This document shows, piece by piece, positions 1 through 6,362 of a DNA stretch of 6,648 nucleotides (positions are counted from its first letter, which is position 1; every line of letters begins with the position of its first letter). The translations under genes and the position numbers were made by a program. The notes below the pieces were generated by a model. The model worked only from the letters and a program-made list of their open reading frames with translations, did not search any database and was not told the origin of the DNA. Source of the stretch: Desulfobacteraceae bacterium (GTDB lineage: Bacteria; Desulfobacterota; Desulfobacteria; Desulfobacterales; UBA11574); contig JABMQM010000080.1 in assembly GCA_013203195.1 (NCBI GenBank), forward strand, positions 1-6,648, in the 5' to 3' direction.

Positions 1-15
1 ACTTAGCCATCTATA

Positions 16-59
16 GTTGAATTCGTGACTTTGTACGAGATCATCAACGTTAAAGTTGG
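16..59 (+). repeat. Dispersed direct repeat, copy A
   Basis: Positions 16-47 match 5208-5239 in the same orientation with a single mismatch (g33 versus t5225). The following 12 bases are weaker matches (both have TAAAG). The core reads GAATTCGTGACTTT followed by TACGAGATCATCAA. The 3' part can form a small stem (CAAC 45-48 with GTTG 55-58). The copy overlaps the 5' side of the reading frame at 56-370. Two long matching copies in 6.6 kb indicate a dispersed intergenic repeat; that it is genome-wide is inference. Confidence 0.8.
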
Positions 60-370
60 TCTATATTGATTGTCATAAATATGTTCCGATTGAGTCACTT
101 GGGTTCATATTTTTAGCAAGCCGCCGGATGATTTCGTTTAGGTCGGGAAGCTGTCTGAGGAAATTAGAGCGCGTTAAAGCGAACATCATCAAAGTGCCTA
201 AATTGGAGAATAAAATCGTGCTGCTGCACTATATTCTTAAAACCATAACCATGTTCGCATTTACGCGCTTTTATTTGCGAGTTCTTGCCGACCTAAACGA
301 AATTATCCGGCGGCGGAAACCCCAACGTTATTTTGAGAACCCCTATAACCGTTTGGGAGAAAAAGCATGA
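56..370 (+). CDS. Hypothetical basic protein, possibly a gene remnant
   Basis: This 104-codon frame has no recognised domain. It begins with TTG at 56, which lies inside or just beyond the dispersed repeat and has no clear Shine-Dalgarno sequence, so the start is doubtful; ATG at 128 (residue 25) or 251 (residue 66) are alternatives. The protein is rich in Arg and Lys. Its last 40 residues look the most protein-like, with a hydrophobic/aromatic stretch around 59-80 and then a basic tail containing IIRRRKPQRYFENPYNRLG. It converges on the amidase gene, the two stops being 34 bp apart. The stop overlaps an ATG (ATGA at 367-370) that opens only a 10-codon frame. It could be the C-terminal remnant of a larger protein cut off by the repeat, or chance. 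I do not recognise its function. Confidence 0.35.
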   Translation: MVYIDCHKYVPIESLGFIFLASRRMISFRSGSCLRKLERVKANIIKVPKLENKIVLLHYILKTITMFAFTRFYLRVLADLNEIIRRRKPQRYFENPYNRLGEKA

Positions 371-404
371 ATGACACAATTAAGGAACTAAAACAATGAA
401 ATCT

Positions 405-2483
405 TTATCCTTTAGAGCCTTTTTTGTGATTTGATTTGATAAATGCAGTCGGGCTGGTCTCCTTGATGTAACTGCGGATTCCTGCAACGATGGCCGTGCT
501 CATGCGGTCCTGATACTTGACATTGACTAATCTTTTACATTCCCTGGAGTTGCTGATAAATGCGGTCTCTATCAATATGGACGGCATTTGAGCCCCCAGC
601 AGCACATAAAACGGTGCCTGCTTAACGCCCTTATCCTTTATGCGGCTGTAGTTTTTTCGCAAGCTCTTATGCAAAGATTCCTGGACATTAACAGCCAGCC
701 GGCTAGATTCATTGATTTTGGCATTTTGCATAAGATCGCTTAAAATCGTCTGCAAGTCGCTGATGTTCTTAGTTGAAGTTGCATTTTCACGGGCGGCGAC
801 CATAATGGCATCTTCATCCGTTGCCAGGTTTAAAAAATAGGTCTCGATGCCGTATGCCCTTCGATCCCGGGCGGCATTCGTATGGATCGATATGAAAAGA
901 TCTGCGTTTTTGGTATTGGCAATCGCTGTACGCTCTTCAAGAGTTAGGTGTCGGTCACTGTTGCGCGTCAGAAAAACCTCGCATTGCAGCTCTTTACGGA
1001 TCTTTTTGGCAAGCCGCCGGGCAACCTTGAGGACAATATCTTTTTCATGAACACCTTTTAAGTAGCCGGGAGCCCCATAATCACGTCCCCCGTGTCCCGG
1101 ATCGATAACGATGCGGCTTACGCCAAGGGCCAGCTGCTTTGCCAGGGCGCTGGGCGGAAGCTTGGTACCTTTTGGTACGGTCCCAGCCGTCGCCCGGGTC
1201 GGCTTGGGCTGCTTGCCCCAGACATCGATAACAATCCTGAAAGGATTCTTGAGGGAAAAAATTTTATAGGTTTTAAAAGACTTGATATCGACGACAACTC
1301 GAACCGTATCCGCTGTGTACTGACCGGCCCGCACATCGCTGAGCAGATTATCGTTAATGGGAATTGTTTTCTCGAGTTCTTCCACCAGCCGGCTGTTATT
1401 AAGTTCAACATACAAACGCTGGGGTTTATGAATGGAAGGATCTTTTTTAAGAAGCCTGTGTGCAAAATCTGTTTCGCTGTCAGCATCGATGACGATACGG
1501 GTGTAACTGGGATTGGACCAGAATCGTAGCCCCTGAACCAATGCGTTACGATTTTCAGATTTTTTGTCATTCTTTACAACCGGAACTTGCGCCAAAGAAC
1601 CTCTCTCGATCTCCGCTGCGATCTTATCTATCGCAGGCTTTTCCTCTATCTTTTGCTGCTTAACTGCTTCTGATGCGACCTTGCGAGGCTCTCCCCGGGA
1701 AAAAGAATCAACGGCATCGGCCGCCTTTTGGCGGTATTGGCTGCGTGGAAAGTGCTTTACAATCCGCCCGTAGAGATCGAGAGCTTCTTGTTTATCAGAT
1801 TTTTTATATGAGCGCTTGTAAAGTTCCTGATAAAGCTCACCGGACATATACAGCCCCGCGGGAGCCCAGGGGCCTGCCGGATCATGCCGGTAGACCGCCT
1901 GGAACTTGGCGATGCACTTCAGCCATTGGTCCCTGTATTTTTGTTTTTTAGAGCTTTTTTGAAGCTTATTGTAACAGCTTTCAGCGGCAACATACTTATC
2001 TTTGGCCCGACTTGGCCGCAAAGAACGCGCTTGGATATCAGCGGCTTGCGGGCGTTGCACTTTGGAAAAAGCTCCGATGGCATCCGCCGCCTTTTGTCGA
2101 TATTGACTTTGCGGAAAACGTTTTATAATCCGCTCGAAAATGTCTTGAGCCTCTTTTCTGTCAGATTCCAGCAATGAAAGATTGTAAAGCTGCTGATAAA
2201 GCTTTCCGGACATGTACAGGCCTGCGGGAGCCCAGGGGCCTGAAGGATCACGCTGGTAAACCTTTTCGAATTTGTCGATGCACTTCAGCCACTGGTCTCT
2301 GTATTTCTGTTTTTTGGAATCGTTGCGCAGTTTTTTATAACAGGATTCAGCCTGGTAGTATATATCTCTTGCCGTAGCTGCCGATGTTGTCCGCGGCCAC
2401 AGCACGGCAAGCATGCAGCAGGCAAACAAACAAATTATATAAGATTTCCTGAAATCCTTCACCACAGAGACCCTCAATTTCAC
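405..2483 (-). CDS. AmiC-type N-acetylmuramoyl-L-alanine amidase, secreted
   Basis: This is a periplasmic zinc hydrolase that cuts the bond between N-acetylmuramic acid and L-alanine in peptidoglycan, typically for daughter-cell separation. Residues 1-35 form a signal peptide (basic start, hydrophobic 16-29, likely cleavage after SA at 34-35). Residues 43-140 and 165-262 are two copies of a TPR-like module. A charged linker follows, then an AMIN domain (about 316-422), which in AmiB/AmiC binds the envelope or septum. The Amidase_3 domain spans about 456-674. Zinc ligands are visible as H464 in DPGHGG, E480 in GVHEKD and H534 in SIHTNA; the catalytic glutamate is E639 in ILIETAF. At 692 residues it is longer than E. 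coli AmiC (417), because of the N-terminal modules. The start is GTG at 2483 or, with better Shine-Dalgarno spacing, GTG at 2462. It lies 85 bp downstream of mutS on the same strand. Assignment to this family is secure; the exact AmiA/B/C equivalence is not. Confidence 0.95.
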   Translation of the reverse strand: MKLRVSVVKDFRKSYIICLFACCMLAVLWPRTTSAATARDIYYQAESCYKKLRNDSKKQKYRDQWLKCIDKFEKVYQRDPSGPWAPAGLYMSGKLYQQLYNLSLLESDRKEAQDIFERIIKRFPQSQYRQKAADAIGAFSKVQRPQAADIQARSLRPSRAKDKYVAAESCYNKLQKSSKKQKYRDQWLKCIAKFQAVYRHDPAGPWAPAGLYMSGELYQELYKRSYKKSDKQEALDLYGRIVKHFPRSQYRQKAADAVDSFSRGEPRKVASEAVKQQKIEEKPAIDKIAAEIERGSLAQVPVVKNDKKSENRNALVQGLRFWSNPSYTRIVIDADSETDFAHRLLKKDPSIHKPQRLYVELNNSRLVEELEKTIPINDNLLSDVRAGQYTADTVRVVVDIKSFKTYKIFSLKNPFRIVIDVWGKQPKPTRATAGTVPKGTKLPPSALAKQLALGVSRIVIDPGHGGRDYGAPGYLKGVHEKDIVLKVARRLAKKIRKELQCEVFLTRNSDRHLTLEERTAIANTKNADLFISIHTNAARDRRAYGIETYFLNLATDEDAIMVAARENATSTKNISDLQTILSDLMQNAKINESSRLAVNVQESLHKSLRKNYSRIKDKGVKQAPFYVLLGAQMPSILIETAFISNSRECKRLVNVKYQDRMSTAIVAGIRSYIKETSPTAFIKSNHKKGSKG
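1698..2357 (-). repeat. Internal tandem duplication within the amidase gene
   Basis: Codons 43-140 (DNA 2357-2064) and 165-262 (DNA 1991-1698) encode the same module at a constant offset of 122 residues (366 bp) with no indels. By eye, 67 of 97 aligned residues are identical. Shared blocks include SKKQKYRDQWLKCI, GPWAPAGLYMSG and SQYRQKAADA. At the DNA level a 19-bp block at 1858-1876 recurs exactly at 2224-2242. Each copy holds two cysteines at equivalent places (48 and 68; 170 and 190). The helical pattern resembles TPR-type repeats, which usually bind protein or glycan partners; a specific ligand cannot be named. Confidence 0.9.
2471..2475 (-). promoter_or_regulatory. Shine-Dalgarno supporting an amidase start at 2462
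   Basis: GAGGG on the minus strand lies 8 nt before GTG at 2462 (codon 8 of the longer frame) and 5 nt before GTG at 2465. Starting at 2462 gives a conventional signal peptide beginning MKDFRKS. This spacing is better than that of the GGAGG serving the 2483 start. Confidence 0.45.
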
Positions 2484-2496
2484 TTTAAAAAAGAAT

Positions 2497-2501
2497 CCTC
2501 C
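2497..2501 (-). promoter_or_regulatory. Shine-Dalgarno upstream of the amidase GTG at 2483
   Basis: A perfect GGAGG lies 13 nt upstream of GTG at 2483. The motif is strong but the spacing is longer than the usual 5-9 nt, and an A/T-rich run fills the gap. It may still drive translation from 2483, so the real start is undecided between 2483 and 2462. Confidence 0.45.
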
Positions 2502-2537
2502 ATTCCGCTTACCTGTCGCTTATAACCGGCGGCACAC

Positions 2538-2572
2538 ATCCTGCATCTTGAATCCTGTATCATGCATCCTAT
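2538..2572. repeat. Degenerate 7-bp tandem array over the mutS stop codon
   Basis: Five consecutive heptamers fill exactly 35 bp, each beginning with ATC, with consensus ATCCTGN on the plus strand (units start at 2538, 2545, 2552, 2559 and 2566). The mutS stop codon (CTA on the plus strand, 2569-2571) lies within the last unit, so the array abuts or replaces the very end of mutS. It occupies over a third of the 85-bp gap to the amidase gene. Confidence 0.7.
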
Positions 2573-5187
2573 GTTTTGACCTTTTCATGCAACTCGTTTA
2601 AGCAATTCAACGCTTCCAGCGGCGTCATTTTTGAGATGTCAAGCTTTTGCAGCTTCTCGATGACCAAATGCTCGGGCCTGCGAAAAAGATTAAGCTGCAC
2701 CTGTGCCTGGGGGGCAACCCCTTCACCGGCTGCCAAAACCGTAGAACCTGCAATCCCTTGTTCACTGTTTTCTATATGATAAAGTATTTTTTTGGCTCTT
2801 TGAATTACCTGGTCGGGAATACCCGCCAACCGCGCAACCTGTATTCCATAACTTCGATTAGTGCCGCCTTCAACCAGTTTTCGTAGAAAAATGATCTCAT
2901 CGTTCCATTCCTTGACCGCAATACTGTAATTTTTTACCCGGGGCTTTTTTTGAGCCAGTTCGGTCAATTCATGGTAGTGGGTTGCAAAAAGAGTTTTGAC
3001 CCCAAACCCTTTGAAGTCATGCAGATACTCTGCCACAGCCCAGGCGATACTGAGACCGTCGAAAGTACTTGTGCCCCTCCCGATTTCGTCCATTATAACC
3101 AGGCTTTTCCCGGTAGCATTGTGCAGTATATTGGCGGTTTCCTGCATCTCCACCATAAAAGTGCTCTGTCCCTGGGAGAGGTTGTCCAGAGCACCGACAC
3201 GGGTAAATATTCTGTCGGTAACACATATCGAAGCCTTGACGGCAGGCACAAAGGATCCCATCTGAGCCATCAAAACCATAAGGGCTATCTGCCGCAGAAC
3301 AGTTGATTTGCCGGCCATGTTGGGACCGGTTATAACGAGTATCTGGTTCTTATTATCGTCAACCTCGATGGAATTGGGAACAAACCGTTCGGCCGTAATC
3401 ATCTTTTCCACCACCGGGTGACGCCCGTCTTCTATCAGAATATGGCCGTCAAGGTTCATTTCCGGCCGGCAATAGTTATTCTGGTCGGCAACTTCCGCCA
3501 AATTCACCAAACAGTCCAGGCGGGCCAGAAAAGAAGCCACCCGCTGGATATCGGCATTTGCGTTTACAATTTCTTGTCTGATTTGATTGAATATCTTGTA
3601 TTCAAGAACCGCCCTCTGCTCTTCAGCACCCAAGACTTTAGATTCAAACGACTTTAACTCATCCGTAATGTAACGCTCAGCATTCACCAGCGTCTGCTTG
3701 CGAACATAATGGGAGGGAACGTCTCGGAAACGTGATTTCGGTATCTCAATGTAATAGCCAAAAACCTTATTGAACCTGACCTTGAGCGTGTTGATTCCGG
3801 TTGTCTGCTTTTCTGAGGCCTCCAACTTGGCAAGCCAGCCCTTACCGTCCCGGCTGGCGTTGATTAACTCATCTAATTGCACGTTGTAGCCGGTCTTGAT
3901 GATCCCCCCTTCTTGAATCGTCGGCGGTGCATCTTCGCGAATCGCTTTTTCAATCAAATCTGCCAGAGCATAAATATCATCAAGCTTTTCATCATATCGA
4001 AAAAGCGCAGAAGAAAGCTGCTGCAGCCTGGACCATATAGCGGGAAAACTGTTGATGGAAAGCTTCAGGGCAATTAGATCTTTCGCATTTGAATGCCCCA
4101 TTGATATTTTACTCCCGAGGCGCTGGAGGTCATACACCGATGTAAGGCTCTCGGTGATACTTTTGCGGATCTGGATGTGATCCTTCATCTCTTTAACAGC
4201 TTCATGCCGGGACGTAATCTCGGCGACTTCCAGCAGCGGATACCTTAACCACCTTTTCAGCAGCCGGCCTCCCATGGCGGTAACGGTCTTGTCGATGATA
4301 CCAAGGAGTGTCCCCTTTTGGGATCCTGTGTGGATGTTTTGCAGGATTTCAAGGTTTCGGCAGCTTATATCGTCAATAATGAGATAATTATTAAATGCAT
4401 AGGTCTCGATGCCTCTTAAATGTTCGATTTTCTGTTTCTGGGTTTCCCTTACATAAAAGATAAGCGCCCCGGCTGCCTGCACTCCGGCCTTGAGATGTTC
4501 ACACCCGAATCCTTCCAGAGAAAGGGTTTGGAATTGATCAATGAGCCTTTCCCGGCATCGTTGGTGCTCAAACGCTCTGTCTTCTAAAAAAGTTATTGAT
4601 TTCTCCGACAACGCATCGATAATCACTGTAAAAAAGGGATCGGCTTTGGATGACTCCGGGAAAATGGCTTCACTGGGCGATACCCGCAACACTTCATCAA
4701 CAACCGCACTTAAGTCCTGAGATTGGGATACCCGAAAAGTCCCCGTAGAAATATCCAGATAGCTGAATCCGAATGTATTGTTGTTGCGAGCTACGGCAAA
4801 AACATAATTGTCGGATTTTGCGTCTAAAAATTCATCGTCAACGATCATGCCGGGGGTAATGACCCGCACGACATCCCGTTTTACCAGCCCTTTGGCTGCG
4901 GCCGGATCTTCGATTTGGTCGCATATTGCAACTTTGTGTCCCTGGTCTATGAGACGGGCGATATATCCTTTGACGGCGCGGTAGGGGATACCGCACATGG
5001 GAATCGGAAACTCGTCTTTTTTGTTCCTGGATGTCAGAGTAATCTCGAGTATCCGGGATGCAACCTCGGCATCCTCAAAAAACATTTCATAAAAATCTCC
5101 CATTCGATAAAAAAGGATGGCATCAGCGTACTGCTCCTTTATGGACAGATACTGCTTTATCATGGGAGTTGCTTTGGCAAGACTCAT
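2569..5187 (-). CDS. mutS: DNA mismatch repair protein MutS
   Basis: MutS recognises base mismatches and small loops and, with MutL, starts methyl-independent or nick-directed repair. At 872 residues it has the normal length for MutS1. Visible features in order: N-terminal mismatch-binding domain with the Phe-X-Glu probe F32-E34 in GDFYEMF; connector domain about 125-260; lever and clamp region about 275-565; ATPase domain with Walker A GPNMAGKST at 621-629 and Walker B LVIMDE at 696-701 followed by the GRGTSTFDG signature; a helix-turn-helix around 775-791; a QLNLF motif at 831-835 matching sliding-clamp binding sites; and a C-terminal helix (853-870) like the family's oligomerisation segment. 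No key residue is missing. The start ATG at 5187 gives the expected KATPMIKQYL opening, although no good Shine-Dalgarno precedes it. A dispersed repeat ends 21 bp upstream of the ATG. The amidase gene follows on the same strand. Confidence 0.98.
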   Translation of the reverse strand: MSLAKATPMIKQYLSIKEQYADAILFYRMGDFYEMFFEDAEVASRILEITLTSRNKKDEFPIPMCGIPYRAVKGYIARLIDQGHKVAICDQIEDPAAAKGLVKRDVVRVITPGMIVDDEFLDAKSDNYVFAVARNNNTFGFSYLDISTGTFRVSQSQDLSAVVDEVLRVSPSEAIFPESSKADPFFTVIIDALSEKSITFLEDRAFEHQRCRERLIDQFQTLSLEGFGCEHLKAGVQAAGALIFYVRETQKQKIEHLRGIETYAFNNYLIIDDISCRNLEILQNIHTGSQKGTLLGIIDKTVTAMGGRLLKRWLRYPLLEVAEITSRHEAVKEMKDHIQIRKSITESLTSVYDLQRLGSKISMGHSNAKDLIALKLSINSFPAIWSRLQQLSSALFRYDEKLDDIYALADLIEKAIREDAPPTIQEGGIIKTGYNVQLDELINASRDGKGWLAKLEASEKQTTGINTLKVRFNKVFGYYIEIPKSRFRDVPSHYVRKQTLVNAERYITDELKSFESKVLGAEEQRAVLEYKIFNQIRQEIVNANADIQRVASFLARLDCLVNLAEVADQNNYCRPEMNLDGHILIEDGRHPVVEKMITAERFVPNSIEVDDNKNQILVITGPNMAGKSTVLRQIALMVLMAQMGSFVPAVKASICVTDRIFTRVGALDNLSQGQSTFMVEMQETANILHNATGKSLVIMDEIGRGTSTFDGLSIAWAVAEYLHDFKGFGVKTLFATHYHELTELAQKKPRVKNYSIAVKEWNDEIIFLRKLVEGGTNRSYGIQVARLAGIPDQVIQRAKKILYHIENSEQGIAGSTVLAAGEGVAPQAQVQLNLFRRPEHLVIEKLQKLDISKMTPLEALNCLNELHEKVKT

Positions 5188-5207
5188 AGCTACAATCGTT
5201 TCGGTCT

Positions 5208-5256
5208 GTTGAATTCGTGACTTTTTACGAGATCATCAAGCCTAAAGCTTGAATTC
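5208..5256 (+). repeat. Dispersed direct repeat, copy B, in the mutS leader
   Basis: Copy B of the repeat seen at 16-59, in the same orientation. Its last part forms a 6-bp stem (TCAAGC 5236-5241 with GCTTGA 5247-5252, 5-nt loop), and a further TTGAATTC follows at 5249-5256, echoing the start of the repeat. On the minus strand it lies just upstream of the mutS start codon, so it would be transcribed as part of the mutS leader. Confidence 0.8.
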
Positions 5257-5337
5257 CTTATGAAGTGTTATGACCCCAGTTCCTTCATTTTAGTAACTCA
5301 ATTTGGTTCATGTAGGTACATTTTGCGCCACCCCGAG

Positions 5338-5366
5338 TTCATACTATATATTGATTGTTTTTTCAA
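5338..5366 (-). promoter_or_regulatory. Possible sigma-70-type promoter for mutS
   Basis: On the minus strand TTGAAA (5366-5361) is separated by 17 bp from TATGAA (5343-5338). The -35 box matches five of six consensus bases, the -10 box only four. Transcription would start near 5331 and give a leader of about 145 nt that contains the dispersed repeat. The match is modest and the surrounding DNA is A/T-rich, so chance is possible. Confidence 0.25.
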
Positions 5367-5388
5367 CAAGAATACTATATGTGGCAAA

Positions 5389-5411
5389 ATAAAATCGTGT
5401 TACGATTTTAT
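5389..5411. repeat. Perfect AT-rich hairpin
   Basis: ATAAAATCGT (5389-5398) is perfectly inverted at 5402-5411 around a 3-nt loop, GTT. On the minus strand the stem runs into TTTT (its last T plus three more) before GCC, so together with the adjacent GC-rich hairpin it could act as a weak terminator for minus-strand transcripts coming from upstream. It sits only 2 bp from that next hairpin. Confidence 0.7.
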
Positions 5412-5413
5412 GA

Positions 5414-5446
5414 AACTCCCGTCCCGCTGAAAGCGGGACGGGAGTT
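5414..5446. repeat. Perfect GC-rich hairpin, REP-like or terminator-like
   Basis: A 15-bp perfect stem, AACTCCCGTCCCGCT (5414-5428) with its exact complement at 5432-5446, is closed by a 3-nt loop, GAA. It is far richer in GC than the DNA around it. There is no T-tract directly after it on either strand, which argues against a plain intrinsic terminator and is more in line with a repetitive extragenic palindrome. Its position between the membrane protein gene and mutS would still allow it to insulate the two. Confidence 0.8.
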
Positions 5447-5598
5447 AATTCAGTCCGTGTTGATTCTCACAGACACATGCCTCTTTTCCTACTTTTACTA
5501 ATAAAAACATTTATTAATGAAAACATCTCCTTTTGTCAATAACATTGTCAGTTTTTCTTGCATGCTACTGACCCGGACGAGCCGGAACCAACAAATAT
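5447..5598. other. Non-coding spacer without a recognised gene
   Basis: About 150 bp of A/T-rich DNA between the GC-rich hairpin and the octamer repeats. On the minus strand a perfect -35 hexamer, TTGACA (5539-5534), is present, but the best -10 at 17-bp spacing is only TAATAA (5516-5511). I see no convincing gene here. The whole stretch from 5188 to 5801 holds only repeats, hairpins and possible promoters. Confidence 0.5.
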
Positions 5599-5737
5599 TT
5601 GCCACAAAGTCACAAAGACACAAAGGGGATATTTATTGTTTGCCTTAAACCGGGTGCGCCCGGTTGCAAACGCAACGCTTAAAGCACTGACGTACTTTTA
5701 ACTATTCTTTCTTCGTGTCTTGGTGTCTTGGTGGCAA
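5599..5737. repeat. Inverted repeat built from 8-bp tandem units
   Basis: The left arm (5599-5625) and right arm (5711-5737) are inverted copies matching at 23 of 27 bases. Each arm is made of three 8-bp units: CACAAAGN at 5603-5626 on the left, and CTTGGTGT-like units at 5711-5734 on the right. Between the arms is an 85-bp core that includes a 7-bp stem (AACCGGG 5648-5654 with CCCGGTT 5659-5665). A further inverted pair, GTGGCAA (5731-5737) and TTGCCAC (5750-5756), follows. Similar CACAAAGA/CACGAAG arrays occur in many environmental bacterial genomes; that is recollection, not a search result. Confidence 0.7.
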
Positions 5738-5754
5738 TGAAAATAAATTTTGCC

Positions 5755-5786
5755 ACAAAATACTAAATACTAAACACCAAACACCC
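5755..5786. repeat. Degenerate 7-bp tandem array downstream of the membrane protein gene
   Basis: Four consecutive heptamers start at 5755, 5762, 5769 and 5776 with consensus AC(T/C)AAA(C/T); the first unit differs at one further base, and a partial fifth unit begins at 5783. The array ends 16 bp before the stop codon of the membrane protein gene (5802-5804). It has the same period as the array at 2538-2572 but a different consensus. Confidence 0.55.
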
Positions 5787-5801
5787 GATGAATTCGGCTT
5801 T

Positions 5802-6308
5802 TTATGAATTCATTAATAAAGAACTCACCAGCCGGATAATGGCCTCGCCTGCGCCCAAAAGAATAACACACCCAAGCACGCTGCCTGCAATCATCAATGG
5901 ATAACTGATCTGCTTGGGCAATTTTAAAAGCTTTGACAAAAGGACTCCACTCCACATGCCGCAACCCTTTAAGGGCAACATGGTAATCGTAATAACACCG
6001 GGGGTGCCTAAAAGTTGCAACCGCCGGAGAAATTTTGAGTGGCGGAAGCGCTCTTCTCTTTTTTCAGATTTTTGATAGAATTTCTTTATAAATAATCGAT
6101 CTGAAACAGTATCATATAGATGATAAAATAATGGAATTTGAAGTGTATCCATCAGGACTACTACCGGTAACAATAAGAAGATTTTGTGTCCCAGCAATTG
6201 AGCGCTCAATATTGCAGCCGGCCTGCCCCCCAGAATATACAAAGGGATAAAATAGACCGCAAAATTGTCTGCAAGATTGGTTTTTAAATATAGTATCGCA
6301 TCTACCAT
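5802..6308 (-). CDS. Small multidrug export family membrane protein (PF06695-like)
   Basis: A 168-residue inner-membrane protein of the family annotated as putative small multidrug export protein; substrates are not established for this family and the export role is nominal. Hydrophobic segments are visible at about 16-40, 43-63 and 136-160, with a strongly charged loop (about 70-95, rich in Lys, Arg and Glu) and a partly hydrophobic stretch 98-127. The segment LPLKGCGMWSGVLLSKLLKL at 111-130 corresponds to the conserved family motif of the type IPLPGTGAWTG, where a Gly-rich turn enters the membrane. Length is normal for the family. The start at ATG 6308 is limited by an in-frame TAA two codons upstream. 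No Shine-Dalgarno sequence is visible, and the terminal repeat of an inserted element lies 14 bp upstream. No obvious partner gene adjoins it in the window. Family assignment is by motif recognition only. Confidence 0.75.
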   Translation of the reverse strand: MVDAILYLKTNLADNFAVYFIPLYILGGRPAAILSAQLLGHKIFLLLPVVVLMDTLQIPLFYHLYDTVSDRLFIKKFYQKSEKREERFRHSKFLRRLQLLGTPGVITITMLPLKGCGMWSGVLLSKLLKLPKQISYPLMIAGSVLGCVILLGAGEAIIRLVSSLLMNS

Positions 6309-6362
6309 AATTTAAATCAGCAGTCGGGGAGTTTTTCCCATAATACTTGGTGAATTAGCGAA

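Noticed and set aside
1092..1570. Open frames on both strands inside the amidase gene (for example 1092-1529 plus and 1118-1570 minus)
   Set aside because: They overlap the strongly supported amidase frame and show no domains; they are antisense or alternate-frame shadows.
2950..3306. Plus-strand frames of up to 118 codons opposite the MutS ATPase region
   Set aside because: They are antisense to a complete mutS with intact motifs, and the proteins have no recognisable features.
4915..5220. 101-codon plus-strand frame opposite the 5' end of mutS
   Set aside because: It is a shadow of mutS with no Shine-Dalgarno or domain support.
5445..5510. A 21-codon minus-strand frame (ATG 5510) ending at the GC-rich hairpin, with TTGACA upstream at 5539-5534
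   Set aside because: GGAG is 16 nt from the ATG, the -10 box is poor, and the peptide is unremarkable; a small RNA or leader peptide cannot be supported from sequence alone.
5599..5786. CRISPR array
   Set aside because: The units are 7-8 bp, contiguous and degenerate, with no spacers and no cas genes nearby.
5785..5800. Possible terminator: CCGA-loop-TCGG followed by CTTTTT on the plus strand
   Set aside because: The stem is only 4 bp and no plus-strand gene precedes it.
5770..5964. 64-codon minus-strand frame overlapping the end of the membrane protein gene
   Set aside because: It is an alternate frame of the supported gene and runs into the repeat array.
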